NCBI GenBank assembly: GCA_022559845.1
Contig: CM040128.1
Coordinates: 267,784,698-267,848,697, forward strand
Length of the DNA: 64,000 nucleotides
Direction of reading: 5' to 3'
Origin: Amorphophallus konjac
Lineage: Eukaryota > Streptophyta > Magnoliopsida > Alismatales > Araceae
In this document: positions 52,339 to 64,000 of the stretch, piece after piece
Position numbering within the stretch: position 1 is the stretch's first letter
Layout of the letters: each line of letters starts with the position of its first letter
Translations under genes and position numbers: made by a program
Notes under the pieces: generated by a model
What the model was told of the DNA's origin: nothing
The model's input: the letters and a program-made list of their open reading frames with translations, nothing else
The model's database searches: none

Positions 52339-54012
52339 AAGCTTTCCACACTGAGAAAGTGGGGGAGGACATCTAATGCGTGTCGCGTTTGTATGGAACT
52401 GTACAAAAATTTTACTTTGTTACGTTCTTCACTTGATCACTCCGATCTCCTTTGAAAATGAAATAATACAGAGCTGAATAATTATCTGATGAGAGAGATG
52501 AAATAAGGCTCACGCGAGATCTCCTCCTAAAGCGACGTAGCTAATCAGGGGGCGATTGACGTCGAGGGGGCACGAATACGTTATCCTATAACTCATTTTC
52601 AAACGTGCCCTCGGATGCACGGCATTGCTCGCGAGTGATCTTGGAAACATATATATGCCCATGCGCGTTCCTCCTGAGCGGCCTTAATTTGTTACGTTAA
52701 AATGTCCCGACAGTTAAATTACTTCAATTCGCAAACACAAACTCTCGATCCCGTCCGCAGAGTATCCATCGGAATTATGAATATCATAATCGTCTCCCAC
52801 GAATCGCATTTATATATCCTCTCGCTAGCAAAAGGGAATTAATTAACCACATTATCCTTAACGTAATTTATAATTAAAATTTGATAATTGTTGGTGAACT
52901 ATACAGCTAGGCCAGGCATTCCTCCGTAGGGTAATTATTTAAAGAGTAATGTTCTGTGCATCAAATCCGATACACAAAGTCACGTCATAATGTAACCTGT
53001 GTTCTCATTGGCCCCTCAAAAAGATGAAAAGACCATTTTCTACGTAGAAAAGTACGTCTCCGTCAGACCCGTACGACGCACTTTTTCGCGCATTAAAGAT
53101 CGAGTCCGTTCGACGAAAAAATACATGACTGAAATATTTTGTAGCACTGAAATATTTTATTACAGAAATAAAATATTTTGATATAGAATTGAAACATTTT
53201 ATTAGATTTCATTCTTGTAACAAAATATTTCATTTATGTAATATTTTATCCTTATAAAAAATGTTACGTTCACGTAACAAAATGTCTCGTACGTACAAAA
53301 TATCTTATTGATTTATTTCTGAAGTCAAATAAAATATTTTATTTCTATAATATAATATTTTATTTATATATAAAATATCTCAGTGTTATAAAATATTTCA
53401 GTCTTGTATTTTTTCGTCGAGCGAATTCAATCTTTAATGCGTAACAAAGTGCGATGTACCGAGTATGACATAGACGTATTTTTCTTTACGTAGAAAATAA
53501 TCTTTTCACTTTCTAGAAGGTCAACCAGAATGTAAGTTACATTGTGAACACCGAATTCATTACTCTAAGTACGTGATCTCCCTAATAAAGAGAGGTCCAG
53601 GTCAACGGTCATACATCCACTCTCGTCCAATTGGAAGGCGGCCTGGAAAGGCACGTTGCAGATTTTAACCCTTGCGTCTTGTTCTCGAACACGACCCAGA
53701 TGGCACGAAGAATGCAAATGGTATATACCGTATACGTAAACTAGTCTGACCCGTTCCGTCGGCAGACGAAATTAACCGCAAGGTGTTAAGATAATTCTGA
53801 ATATAAGAGTATTGCTTTTACCTTTCTCGGGTTAAGATAAAAGGTTAAAACGGTCGGTTACTTGTGAAGCTGATTGCTTAATTAATTATACTTATTCCTC
53901 GACTCTCCAATTTATCAAAATGCTTTGTGTTAATAATTACCCTCGCAAGCTGTATTTGTAATATCTTCGTTGGATGTGACAACGAAGGGACACAGAGGCT
54001 CGTCCACGTCAT
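52339..54012. repeat. Diverged duplicate B of flanking sequence
   Basis: Homologous to 48291-49541. It carries about 400 extra bases (52937-53340) rich in AAAATATTT words that are missing from copy A. Homology ends near CGTCCACGTCAT in both copies. Confidence 0.85.
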
Positions 54013-54568
54013 CTTTAATTTCCTAGAAAGTGGGGCAGGGCAGAGGGTGTTGGGACTTGGGATATTTATGCGTAACCACGGGGTAGGGCCTGGCGGCGAT
54101 GATGGATGGGGGCAACAAAGCCGCCGGGTTGATGGTAATGCATGCAGCCGCCACCGTATCCCATCCGTTTCGATTAGTATCGGTGCAGTGCACGAAGCAG
54201 TCCGACTTTTGGATTATTCGTTCGACCACGTGGTCTATGGGTCTACCGTTTCCAGTTCTTTGGTGTAGATCCCCGTCCAATGTGTGGGTGGGTGGGTTGG
54301 ATGCCACAATTGAAGGTATCTTTTTTTCTCTCTCTCTCTTTTTAATTAAAAGATGTAACCAAATAATTATTTGGAGTTTATATATATATATATACACGTT
54401 TGTAAATATCAATCTTATCAAATAAATCGTTCGTTTAGACATATTACTAATAATATTTTACAAATATCTCAGATGCTTACGATTATACTCACGCCTTAAC
54501 CCAAATTCACTTAATAAGTGTAAAATATGAGTTAAGAGAGAAAATGACTAATTTATCGTCAAGTTAGC

Positions 54569-54605
<37 letters not shown>

Positions 54606-55642
54606 GGAAGATCGCAAAGTGGCCTCCCTACTCTACGACGCGACGAAGCGCAAGCACGAAGCCACCTTTGCTAGAAGTAGGGTTGGGGTTCGAGGTTCAA
54701 CGACGACATGGGACTCGTTGTTGACGACAGCGGCGCCCTCGCCCGACCACTCAGCTGCGGGGTGCCCCTTCAAGTGCATCACTTTTCTTCTTCTCCAACC
54801 GCCATTGATGCCGACGTCGTGGTTACTAGGGGTGGGGGAGAGGGTGGAAGGGGAGCTGTCGGGGTGGGGGGAGTCCCTGAGTAGGGGGAGGGGGGGTGTT
54901 CACTAGGGTCGAGGAGAGGGCGGGTATTGGGGTTGGGGGGACTACGAGCAAGTAGGGGTTGGGGGGGTGATGGTCGCTAGAGGGGAAGGGGGTGGCAGGA
55001 TGCGGCCAACGCAAGGAGAAGTGGAGGGTGATGAACCACAGTGGAAGAGGCTTTGGAGGAGGCTGGCGTGGTCGGTGTTGCCGAAGGGAGGGGTGGATGG
55101 TGCAACCGACGGTGGGGCGACGGCGTCTTTGGCAGCAACAACTAGTGAGGGCGATGGATTTGCAGTCAGAGGAGGCACTGGACCACAGTGGCCGGGGTCG
55201 TGGGGTTTGGTGCAGGGCAAGGTGAGGGGTATAGCACAAGGCGACGCACCTCACAACGAGAAAAAGGAGAGGAAAAAGGAAGAGGAGGGGAGGTAGGACC
55301 GATGAGTGTGTAGACAACCAGAGGGGGATAGGGGGGCTGTGGGAGGGGTGGGTGGGGGGAGCTAGCTGCTCGTCGGAAGGGGAGAGGGGGACCAAGAGAG
55401 GTCGGGGAGATGGGGGAGAGGCTCTCTCTCTCTCTCTCTCCATCTCTCTCTATGAGTTAGGGTATTTTAAGTATTTCACACATCTTAATATTTTTCGTGG
55501 TATATTCCACATAATATTAGTCTCTCATTGATGGCCAGAAATCACAAGGGTATAACCGCAAGTATTTGAGATATTTAAAGGATATTATTGATTATCTAAA
55601 TGGCAAAATAGATATTTATAGGGCTATATATGTAAAAAAGCA
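54013..55642. other. Low-complexity spacer
   Basis: AT-rich part with a (TA)n near 54379, a (CT)n at 54570-54602, then G-rich sequence at 54820-55440 ending in (CT)n. Frames over 100 codons on either strand are Pro- or Gly-rich with no recognisable motif. No supported gene. Confidence 0.5.
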
Positions 55643-57312
55643 TAGTTACATTTAACGAGGAGAGTCGAGTTCAAATTTATCCAAAACTTCTAAATAGAAG
55701 AAGATTGTATACATAACAGAATAAGCAATTTGAGTAATGCTTGCTGCACCCCTCCCCCCTAATTACAACACCATGGTTTGTGCAGCAAGTATTCCTTTTT
55801 TTTTTGAAAATTTGAGGTGAGATTTACCCCCACTAACTTGTCGTACACGGTACACCCTCATCCAAAGACCCAACAAATCTAAAAAAAGTAAAAAAAAAAA
55901 TGGATTGTGTGAATATTAAAATTATTGGCGTGTACGACAAGTAAGGGGGTTGGCCCTACGTTCCAAAAACAAAAAACAAAAATAAATTAAGAACTTGTTG
56001 TACTTTATGGGGTGTAATTAGGGGTGCAGGGTGTAGGAAGCATTACTCAAGTCAGGTAAATGGCAAGGGTGACCAACAGAAGGTGAGGCACCCCATCCCC
56101 ACTACGTTAGCGGTGAGAAGATTCTCCTTGCATATTTCCAATCCATTTTGATGTATGCGTATCGGCAGATGACTGCCACGTACCCCCTTCCCCACTCAGC
56201 CTAGATTTTTCGTTGAGTTCTAAGAATTTGAAATACTAATAATAGCAGACACATGTCAGCATATTTGCGTCCCTTTCCAACGTCGTGATTCGCTCCACTT
56301 TCTTGTAGCTATTGCTGCTTCGACTATCGCGCCAAGTTGTGGAGTCAATTCAAAGGCATGATGCCTATCGAGCCTAACATCCCTCTTCGGCCTACGCCTA
56401 TAAATGAGGGTCTCAGCGGCCTCCTTTAGGTATGCAAGTTAGAGAAAGCAACATGGAAACCTATCATCACTCTCTACGGGAACACCCGAGAGGAGGAACT
56501 AGCAACTCTCACTATGGAGCTATGGCCATCATGTCTCATCTTTCCCTAGCTATTCACCTCACCCTGAGCCTTCTTTACCTCTTGAGAACCCATCTCCTTT
56601 TCCGCCATCTGTTTGCTAACTTAAGCATTGAAGGATTATCCCGGGGAACACCCACTCTAGTGAAGAACTTTATATAGGTCAAGGCTCGACAGGGTGCACT
56701 GAAGGCCGCAGCAGATTGGAACTGTCCAACTGGGAAGCATGGTAAGATGCACTCACACCAAGCCTGCGCGTGGTGTGGGGGCGCTCAACTAGGTCCCTGG
56801 CTATGTGCAGCCCCTGGTTACTCGAGTTGGAAGGTAGCTGCCATCCCAATGGGAAGTCACCAAGGACGACTTCTGGATCTCCACCTGGCCTCCAAAGAAG
56901 GTCTCTTGAGATCGCACCAGCTGTATAGTTGGTGTGACAGCCCGAGTCCTCTTCAAGGAGGCACCGCCACATGCTCGTCCCGAGGTCCCCAGTGTGAAGG
57001 GACACCATCACATTGGTGTTATCTCGGGAACTGTGGCCTAGGTATTATTTTCCTATCTTCGTTGACTCAAGTCACATGAAGGGTGAACGAAAAGCAACCA
57101 TCCTCAACCTGCGAAGGAGCGGTTATGCCCGCCATCCTTTTCTCTCGACCATGTGCCCTTCACGGATAAGGGGGGTACCCGGCAACGATGGCTAACTATG
57201 GACGAGTGATTTAAGACTCGTCTGAGAAGGCTACAAAGTCCAAGAGAATGGTACTGAATAGAAGATTCAATTTGGGTGGAGCTCGACGGACACCCGAAGA
57301 TCGGCCATTTTC
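55643..57312 (+). repeat. 1.7 kb direct repeat, left copy (LTR-like)
   Basis: Matches 62313-64000 from TAGTTACA through the MITE to the GATCGGC region, at roughly 88-90% identity. It contains TATAAAT at 56399-56405 followed by a conserved GAGGGTCTCA, as in an LTR promoter/R junction. No coding domain found. It may be an LTR or a segmental duplicate; the ends are not clear enough to decide. Confidence 0.75.
55732..56048. mobile_element. Mutator-type MITE, left copy (317 bp)
   Basis: Terminal inverted repeats start GAGTAATGCTT; both ends run on as CACCCCTAATTACA after 10-12 bases. The flanking 9-mers AAGCAATTT and AAGTCAGGT match only in part. It is the same insertion as 62402-62726. Confidence 0.75.
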
Positions 57313-58183
57313 GGCACTATGTAACAAGTTTCCCTTCTACTAAAATACAAGTGTTTGTAGCACCCGAGACACATTTCAATGGCACTTTTGGTGCAACCTT
57401 CTTCTTTATCTTATGCAACTTTATGCAACGGGAACATATAATTAATTTGCTTATCTGAACCGGAAGTTGTCTATAATCTTATAAAATTGCTTCAAGATTT
57501 TCATTAACTAATGCCGACTTTAACTGATCACCGAACAACACTGGGTTAGGGTGAGTTGTTCGGCCAAACAGGCTTTCAAGAGAACATAATGAGACTCTCA
57601 CGTATAATTGCTTACAATTTGAAGGAGGCGTAATGCGTGTGCTGTTGTACTGCGCAGTCTCAGCCTCCCATGGCGATCCACCGAGCCGAAATTTACCATC
57701 CGGCAGATGCGACTCTTCCACATGCACTCGCTGCCCTTCGGAGACTGCCGCGTCCAGGGGACCACGGGAACTCTAATTTGTCCGCGTCCAGGGGGAACAC
57801 TGCAGCTCTAGCTGAGACTATTCCGCATGGGCATCGCGCGCTGGACCAGCTCTGGTCCAAATGCTGCACAAAACTCACATGACTTCTTGTTAGCTCTGGA
57901 TCCATCGATCATAAAAGAAGAAGAAGAAGGAAGAAGAAAGAGTCGATCGTCTATAAACAAGGGGTTGCCTAGCTAGGTCTAAATTTTGATTTGATTTATT
58001 AATGAGTTGGACTTTTTATCACGCTCGAAAAATTTAAATGATTTTAGATGAACATAAATGAGAATATTAAACAAAGTACAATCGAATCTGATAAGATAAG
58101 GTAGGCAGGCGGCCTCTGAAAGGTGGGGAAAACAAAGTGAGTGCACGATAAGATGGTGCTCCGGCAGCACCAGCATGATCTCC
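57313..58183. other. Upstream region of the chitinase gene
   Basis: Mixed AT-rich sequence with no element ends recognised and no coding signal. It presumably holds the chitinase promoter; I did not find motifs I would assign with confidence beyond the TATA box. Confidence 0.35.
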
Positions 58184-58191
58184 TATTTAAA
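58184..58191 (+). promoter_or_regulatory. TATA box of the chitinase gene
   Basis: TATTTAAA, 71 bp before the ATG at 58262. It lies downstream of the ATG at 58175, which argues against that upstream start. Confidence 0.55.
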
Positions 58192-58261
58192 CCTCGCCAT
58201 GCCCAGCAAGCTTTTGCTCACCACAATCTTGTCACTTGGCCCTCTCCTGTTCCCAGAAAGG

Positions 58262-59652
<1,391 letters not shown>

Positions 59653-59692
59653 GCGCGCGGCACCATCTCCTGTTGCCCAGATGATCTCGTGA

Positions 59693-59698
59693 AATAAA
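59693..59698 (+). terminator. Chitinase polyadenylation signal
   Basis: AATAAA 41 bp after the stop codon. Confidence 0.55.
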
Positions 59699-59699
59699 A

Positions 59700-61400
59700 G
59701 GGGCTGTGTGTGAGTGAGATAACACAGCTCTACTGTTTTCCTAATTATCACCAAAAAAAACTCCATAGTTGCACGCACTCTCTCCCTGTCTCTCTCTCTC
59801 TCAAAGTGGCTGTGTGTGACAAAAGGGAGTGTGAAATAACACGGCTCTACAGTTTGCACCATTATCAATAAATATATATATCTCTCTCTCTATGTCTATA
59901 CATCTCTATCTCCATCTACCTATCTATTTATATATAGAGAAATACTTATTATTACCCGTGCACGGAGATAAGTTTATATTATCCGTTCTATGTCTCGTTG
60001 GACTACATATGCAGTGTGTAGACGTATCTTTTTATCAATTTTACACGTATTTTTAATGAGATTTTTAATACTATAAAAATAATAAATAATTATTTAAAGA
60101 TGAAAAATAGATATCTAAAGATTAAGAACAACTATGTAAAGATTACAAATAGTTAACTCTTGTCAGTTTTCGTACATTCTCGAGACGACGAATGAGATTT
60201 TCAATATTATTTAAGGGTGACAAATAATTATCTAAGAGTGAAAAATAACTAAATGTGATAAATATATGAATAAAGATGACAAATAGATAGAAGTGTATAT
60301 AAATATTTAAGAAATATTTAAGAAATTTAATAAGTGTGACTCGCGTGTCAATCAAATAGACCAATAATATATTGGACGAGTAACTTTTTTACCCGTCTAA
60401 GGGGATAACTAGTATCTCTCTTTTATATATATATTGGTATGCCGGACAACAACATACGATGGTCCACTGTACAGAGATATTGCAGGTTTTTTTTTTCAGA
60501 TTTCGATTCCTAAAGTTTTACTCAAGCACGTCAATTCGAGAAAGAGAGAGACGGTCAAATGGGGGATTTTCTTGGAGCAGGTCAACTCTTCCCACTGAGT
60601 GGCATAATACGTGCGGAAGCCCTTGGAAACCATCCATATCAGGAGGGGATTCGGGACGCTGACGGGTGCTGCTGTGGGAGAAAGAGGTTTCCCTCTGCGT
60701 ATAGAGAGACTGGAGAGATAGAGGGAGAGCGCACAGAGCCGGGGGTGCCGATGGGGGGAAAGGGCGCCAACTGCCCTGGGGGTTTCCGAGAGAGAGAGAG
60801 AGATTTCATAGGGGGACAGAGAGAGCAGAGAGATAGAGATGGACAGGAGAGACAGAGAGAGCAGAGATCCAAGGAAGTAGTCCTGTCCATGGGCATACCA
60901 TCTCTTCTTCGGATCCGACAGCCAAGAAGACGTAACGTTGCTTAATTCCTCTTCTTCCCTTTCTTCTCATCCTCCTCCTCGCTCTCATGGTTGCTCGTAC
61001 GTACACCCCTAGAGCTGTCCTTGTGGAAAAAGAGGAATATTAACTGAGGAATGAACAGCACCACACGATACTAGTTATTCTTCAATTACCAGTCGTTCTC
61101 TCAGATGAACAGTATCACGACACTGCTCGTTCAACAGAATGGTAATGCACATCCGAGAGAATGAACAGTGCTGTAGATCTCGACAGTGCGTTGGGGGGGG
61201 GGTGGCGCGGAATTATTTTTATAATTTTTACCGAGATAAAAATACTGCTTCTTTTTTTTTAACGATATATATTCTTTTTTTATCATCTGCTAATCGTGAA
61301 AATAAACACAGATTAATAAATTCTTATAATCTGGAGATGGATTAGCAACGAAAATTGATTGGTTGCAAAAATTCTTATACTTTACAGACGAATTAACCGC
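59700..61400. other. AT-rich and purine-rich spacer
   Basis: A (TA)n/(CT)n patch at 59870-59940, AT-rich sequence to 60430, then a GA-rich patch at 60540-60900. The frame at 60559-60945 is low-complexity (Arg/Glu/Gly) and not convincing. No gene supported. Confidence 0.45.
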
Positions 61401-61404
61401 ATAA

Positions 61405-61635
61405 ATTGACTGTCAAACTTAAATCTAAGTATCAAATCTTGATCAAACTTACATTTAAATGTCAGATCGATCAAACTTAAATCTAATAGTCATATTTCTA
61501 CTGAGAGCAAAATCCAACGGTCATATCTTTACGTAACTTAAATATAATGATCAGATCTTAATCGGGAGCAAATCTAATAGTCAGATCTCAATCAAACTTA
61601 AATTCAACGATCATATCTTTATCAGAAGCAAATCT
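61405..61635 (+). repeat. Degenerate 37-bp tandem repeats
   Basis: CAAACTTAAATCTAAYRGTCA and AGCAAATCTAATAGTCAG words recur six to seven times. The array leads up to a CACTA-like end at 61759, so it may be that element's subterminal region. Confidence 0.6.
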
Positions 61636-61639
61636 ACCT

Positions 61640-61759
61640 ATAATGAAACGTAAGCAATTTACCTACGTATTTTTAAAAACGTCAGAATACATCATATATA
61701 CTAACATTTTTTGAAAACGTAGGTAAAACTCGTGACTACAGATCCCATTTCTTGTAGTG
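61640..61759. mobile_element. Orphan CACTA-like terminus (right end)
   Basis: The - strand from 61759 reads CACTACAAGAAATGGGATC, the classic CACTA start, with nearby ACCTACG/CGTAGGT subterminal words. I found no partner left end in the preceding sequence, so the element is truncated or its other end has decayed. Confidence 0.55.
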
Positions 61760-62312
61760 GGGATCTATCCCAATGTTATCAGAACCGGATCGGTGCCTGA
61801 ACCGGACAATGAGCTAGTTCGGTTCGAACCGGTTTGACCGTTGGTTTGAACCGGTTTGAACCGTGATGTCATTATAATATTGATATATATATGGTCCGAC
61901 CCGATTCTATAACCTAATACAATAAGAAATAACTCAAATAAGATATAATGATCAAAATAAATAAACACACATGTATATAGAGAATAACTTGTAACTACTT
62001 GTTGGAAATAGAGCCTTTATGTTGATTCAAATATCTTCATTTATATGTTGGAAATAGAGCCTTTATGTTTAGTCACATATTGGAAGTTAGAAAGACTTAC
62101 TTGACTTTATATGATGGAGAGCTCACCATTGAGTTAGGACCCAAGGGGCATAGGATGTGGGCTTGAGTTGTGTGTCGAATTAAATGGTTTGATCAAATTT
62201 AAGTAAATAACATATTTATTTGTGCCGCGTCGGGCCGGGTTGGTTGGCGGGGGCGGGTACCGAACCATTTTTTAATTTTGTTTTTTTTTTTGCGGGGGAA
62301 TAGGGTCGAACC
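61760..62312. other. AT-rich spacer
   Basis: Contains GAACCGGTTTGA repeats near 61825-61860 and an imperfect 40-bp duplication (TTGGAAATAGAGCCTTTATG at about 62004 and 62048). No gene seen. Confidence 0.4.
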
Positions 62313-64000
62313 TAGTTACATCTACCAAGGAGAGTCGAGTTCAAATTTATCCAAAACTTTTAAATATAAGAAGATTGTGTACAAAATAGAATAAGTAAGT
62401 TGAGTAATGTTTGTTGCACCCCTCCCCCTAATTACAACACCATGGGGTGTGTAGCAAGTACTGTATTCCTTTTTTTTTTTTGAAAATTTGAGGCGAGACC
62501 TAGGCCCACTAACTTGTCGTACACGACACATTTCCATCCAAAGACCCAACAAATCTAAAAAAAATAAAAAAATAAAATGGATTGTGTGAACATTAAAATT
62601 ATTGGCGTGTACAACAAGTAAGGGGGTTGGCTCTACCCCCCCCCCCCCCCAAAGAAAAAAAAACTATGAACTTGGTGAACCTTATGGGAGTGTAATTAGG
62701 GGTGCGGGGTGTAGGAAGCATTACTCAAGTAAGTTAAATGGCAAGGGCGGCCAACGGAAGGTGAGGCACCCAATCCCCACTATGTTAGCAGTGAGGAGAT
62801 TCTCCTTTCATATTTCCAATCCATTTTGATCTTTGCGTATCGACAAATGACCGCCACGTACCCCCTTTCCTACTCAGCCTGGGTTTTTCCTCGGGTTCTG
62901 AGAATTTGAAATACTAATAATAGCATACATATGTCAGCATATCAGCACCTCTTTCCAATATCACGATTCGCTCCACTTTCCTATAGCAACTACTGCTTCG
63001 ACTACCGCGCCAAGTTATGGAGTCATTTCAAAGGCATGATGCATGTTGAGCCCGGCATCCCTCTTCGACGTTCGCCTATAAATGAGGGTCTCAACGGCCT
63101 CTTCTAGGTACTCAAGTTAGAGAAAGCAACACGAAAATCTATCCTCACTATCTGTTGGAACAACCGAGAGGAGGAACTAGCAACTCTCACTATGGAGCTA
63201 TGGCCATCATGTCTCATATTTCCTTAGCTATTCACCTCGCCTTTATCCATTCTACCTCTTGAGAATCCATCTCCTTTTCCTTCACGAGTCTGTTGACTTA
63301 AGTATTGGAGGATTTTCTCGGGGAACACCCACCCTGGTGAAGAACTTTGTATAGGTCAAGATTCGGCAAGGTGCACTCAAGGCCGTAGCAGATTGGAACT
63401 GTCCCGCTGAGAAGTTTGGTAAGGCGGCGCACTAACACCCAGCCTACGGTGTGGGGCGCTCAACTAGGTCCCTGGCTATGTGCATCCCCTGGCTACTCGA
63501 GTTGGAAGGCGTCTGCCATCCCAACGGGAAGTCACCAAGGATGACTTTCGGATCTCTACCTGGCCTCCAAAGGAGGTCCCCTAAGGTCGGACCACCTATA
63601 TATAGTTGGTGTGACAGTCTGAGTCCTCTTCAAAGAGGCATCGCCACATGCTCGTCTCGAGGTCCCCAGTGTGAAGGGGCACCATCACATTGGTGTTATC
63701 TTGGCAACTGTGGCCCATGTATTATTTCTCTATCTTCGTTGACACGGGTCACATGAAGGTTGAACCAGAAGCAAGCATCCTCATCGTACGGAGGAGCGGT
63801 CTGCCCGCCATCCTTTCCCCTCGACCATGTGCCCTTCACGGATAAGGGGGATACCATGCAACAATGGCTAACTCTGGAGGAGCGATTTAAGACTCGCCTG
63901 AGAAGGCTACAAAGCCTTAAGAGAAGGATACTGACTCGAAGATTCCATTTGGGTGGAGCCCGGCGGACACCGGAAGATCGGCTATGGAATTTGCCATTTT
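62313..64000 (+). repeat. 1.7 kb direct repeat, right copy (runs off the window)
   Basis: Same content and order as 55643-57312, including the MITE and TATAAAT at 63077-63083. Homology is still present at the window's last bases, so the true end is outside. Confidence 0.75.
62402..62726. mobile_element. Mutator-type MITE, right copy (325 bp), perfect 9-bp target duplication
   Basis: Flanked by AAGTAAGTT on both sides (62393-62401 and 62727-62735). The terminal inverted repeats begin GAGTAATG and extend about 35 bp with mismatches. The 9-bp duplication assigns it to the Mutator superfamily. Confidence 0.85.

Noticed and set aside
54826..55443. 205-codon Pro-rich open frame on the - strand
   Set aside because: Low-complexity G/C-rich sequence ending in (CT)n, with no motif, no homologous frame elsewhere in the window and no splice logic.
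58175..58261. Upstream in-frame ATG for the chitinase
   Set aside because: A TATA box at 58184-58191 lies after it, and the 58262 start gives a standard signal peptide.
60559..60945. Possible small gene (128 codons)
   Set aside because: GA-rich low complexity with no recognisable domain or conserved neighbour.

Overview
This is plant nuclear DNA, almost all of it transposable elements, with one convincing host gene: a three-exon class I chitinase at 58262-59652. The very large Tat-lineage Ty3/gypsy elements, CACTA elements and a Mutator-type MITE fit an angiosperm with a big genome. The GC-rich chitinase coding sequence leans towards a monocot; the species cannot be told from the sequence.

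Layout. (1) Positions 1-28710 are one giant Tat-lineage LTR retrotransposon ('inner'). Its 5' LTR is clipped by the window start (1-4228), its interior is 4229-24385 and its 3' LTR is 24386-28710, bounded by TGTGGAC...GTCCACA. It carries gag-pro-pol on the + strand (4331-14039) and a second, spliced gene on the - strand (15437-21246) that encodes a plant mobile domain (PMD) protein. (2) The inner element sits inside the pol gene of a related, older Tat element ('outer'), whose right part is 28711-48290: the end of pol (28711-30660), minisatellites, a homologous antisense PMD gene (34445-44299) and the 3' LTR (45038-48290). (3) That antisense gene is itself split by a 4.7 kb CACTA element (35292-39976, 3-bp target duplication GAT) filled with CT microsatellite, telomere-like repeats and five 179-bp repeats. 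(4) From 48291 to 57312 lie AT-rich degraded repeats, including a diverged duplication (48291-49541 and 52339-54012). (5) The chitinase lies between two copies of a 1.7 kb direct repeat (55643-57312 and 62313-64000), each holding the same MITE.

How the parts fit. Sense transcripts start in the LTR and supply Gag, protease, RT, a second archaeal-type RNase H and integrase. The antisense gene has its own TATA box, a leader and five GT-AG introns. Four of these introns are in equivalent positions and phases in the other element, although the two proteins have diverged widely, so it was a functional spliced gene in their ancestor. Several non-coding features recur in both families: a roughly 30-nt leader motif found in sense orientation in both the LTR transcript and the antisense transcript; a 210-bp module predicted to fold into five hairpins, three with GNRA loops and compensatory changes; and minisatellites whose units are themselves hairpins. 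Both inner genes are broken by in-frame stops, nearly all TAG, and by frameshifts, so the inner copy is probably not autonomous although its LTRs are only about 1% diverged.

All alignments, identities and foldings here were done by eye.
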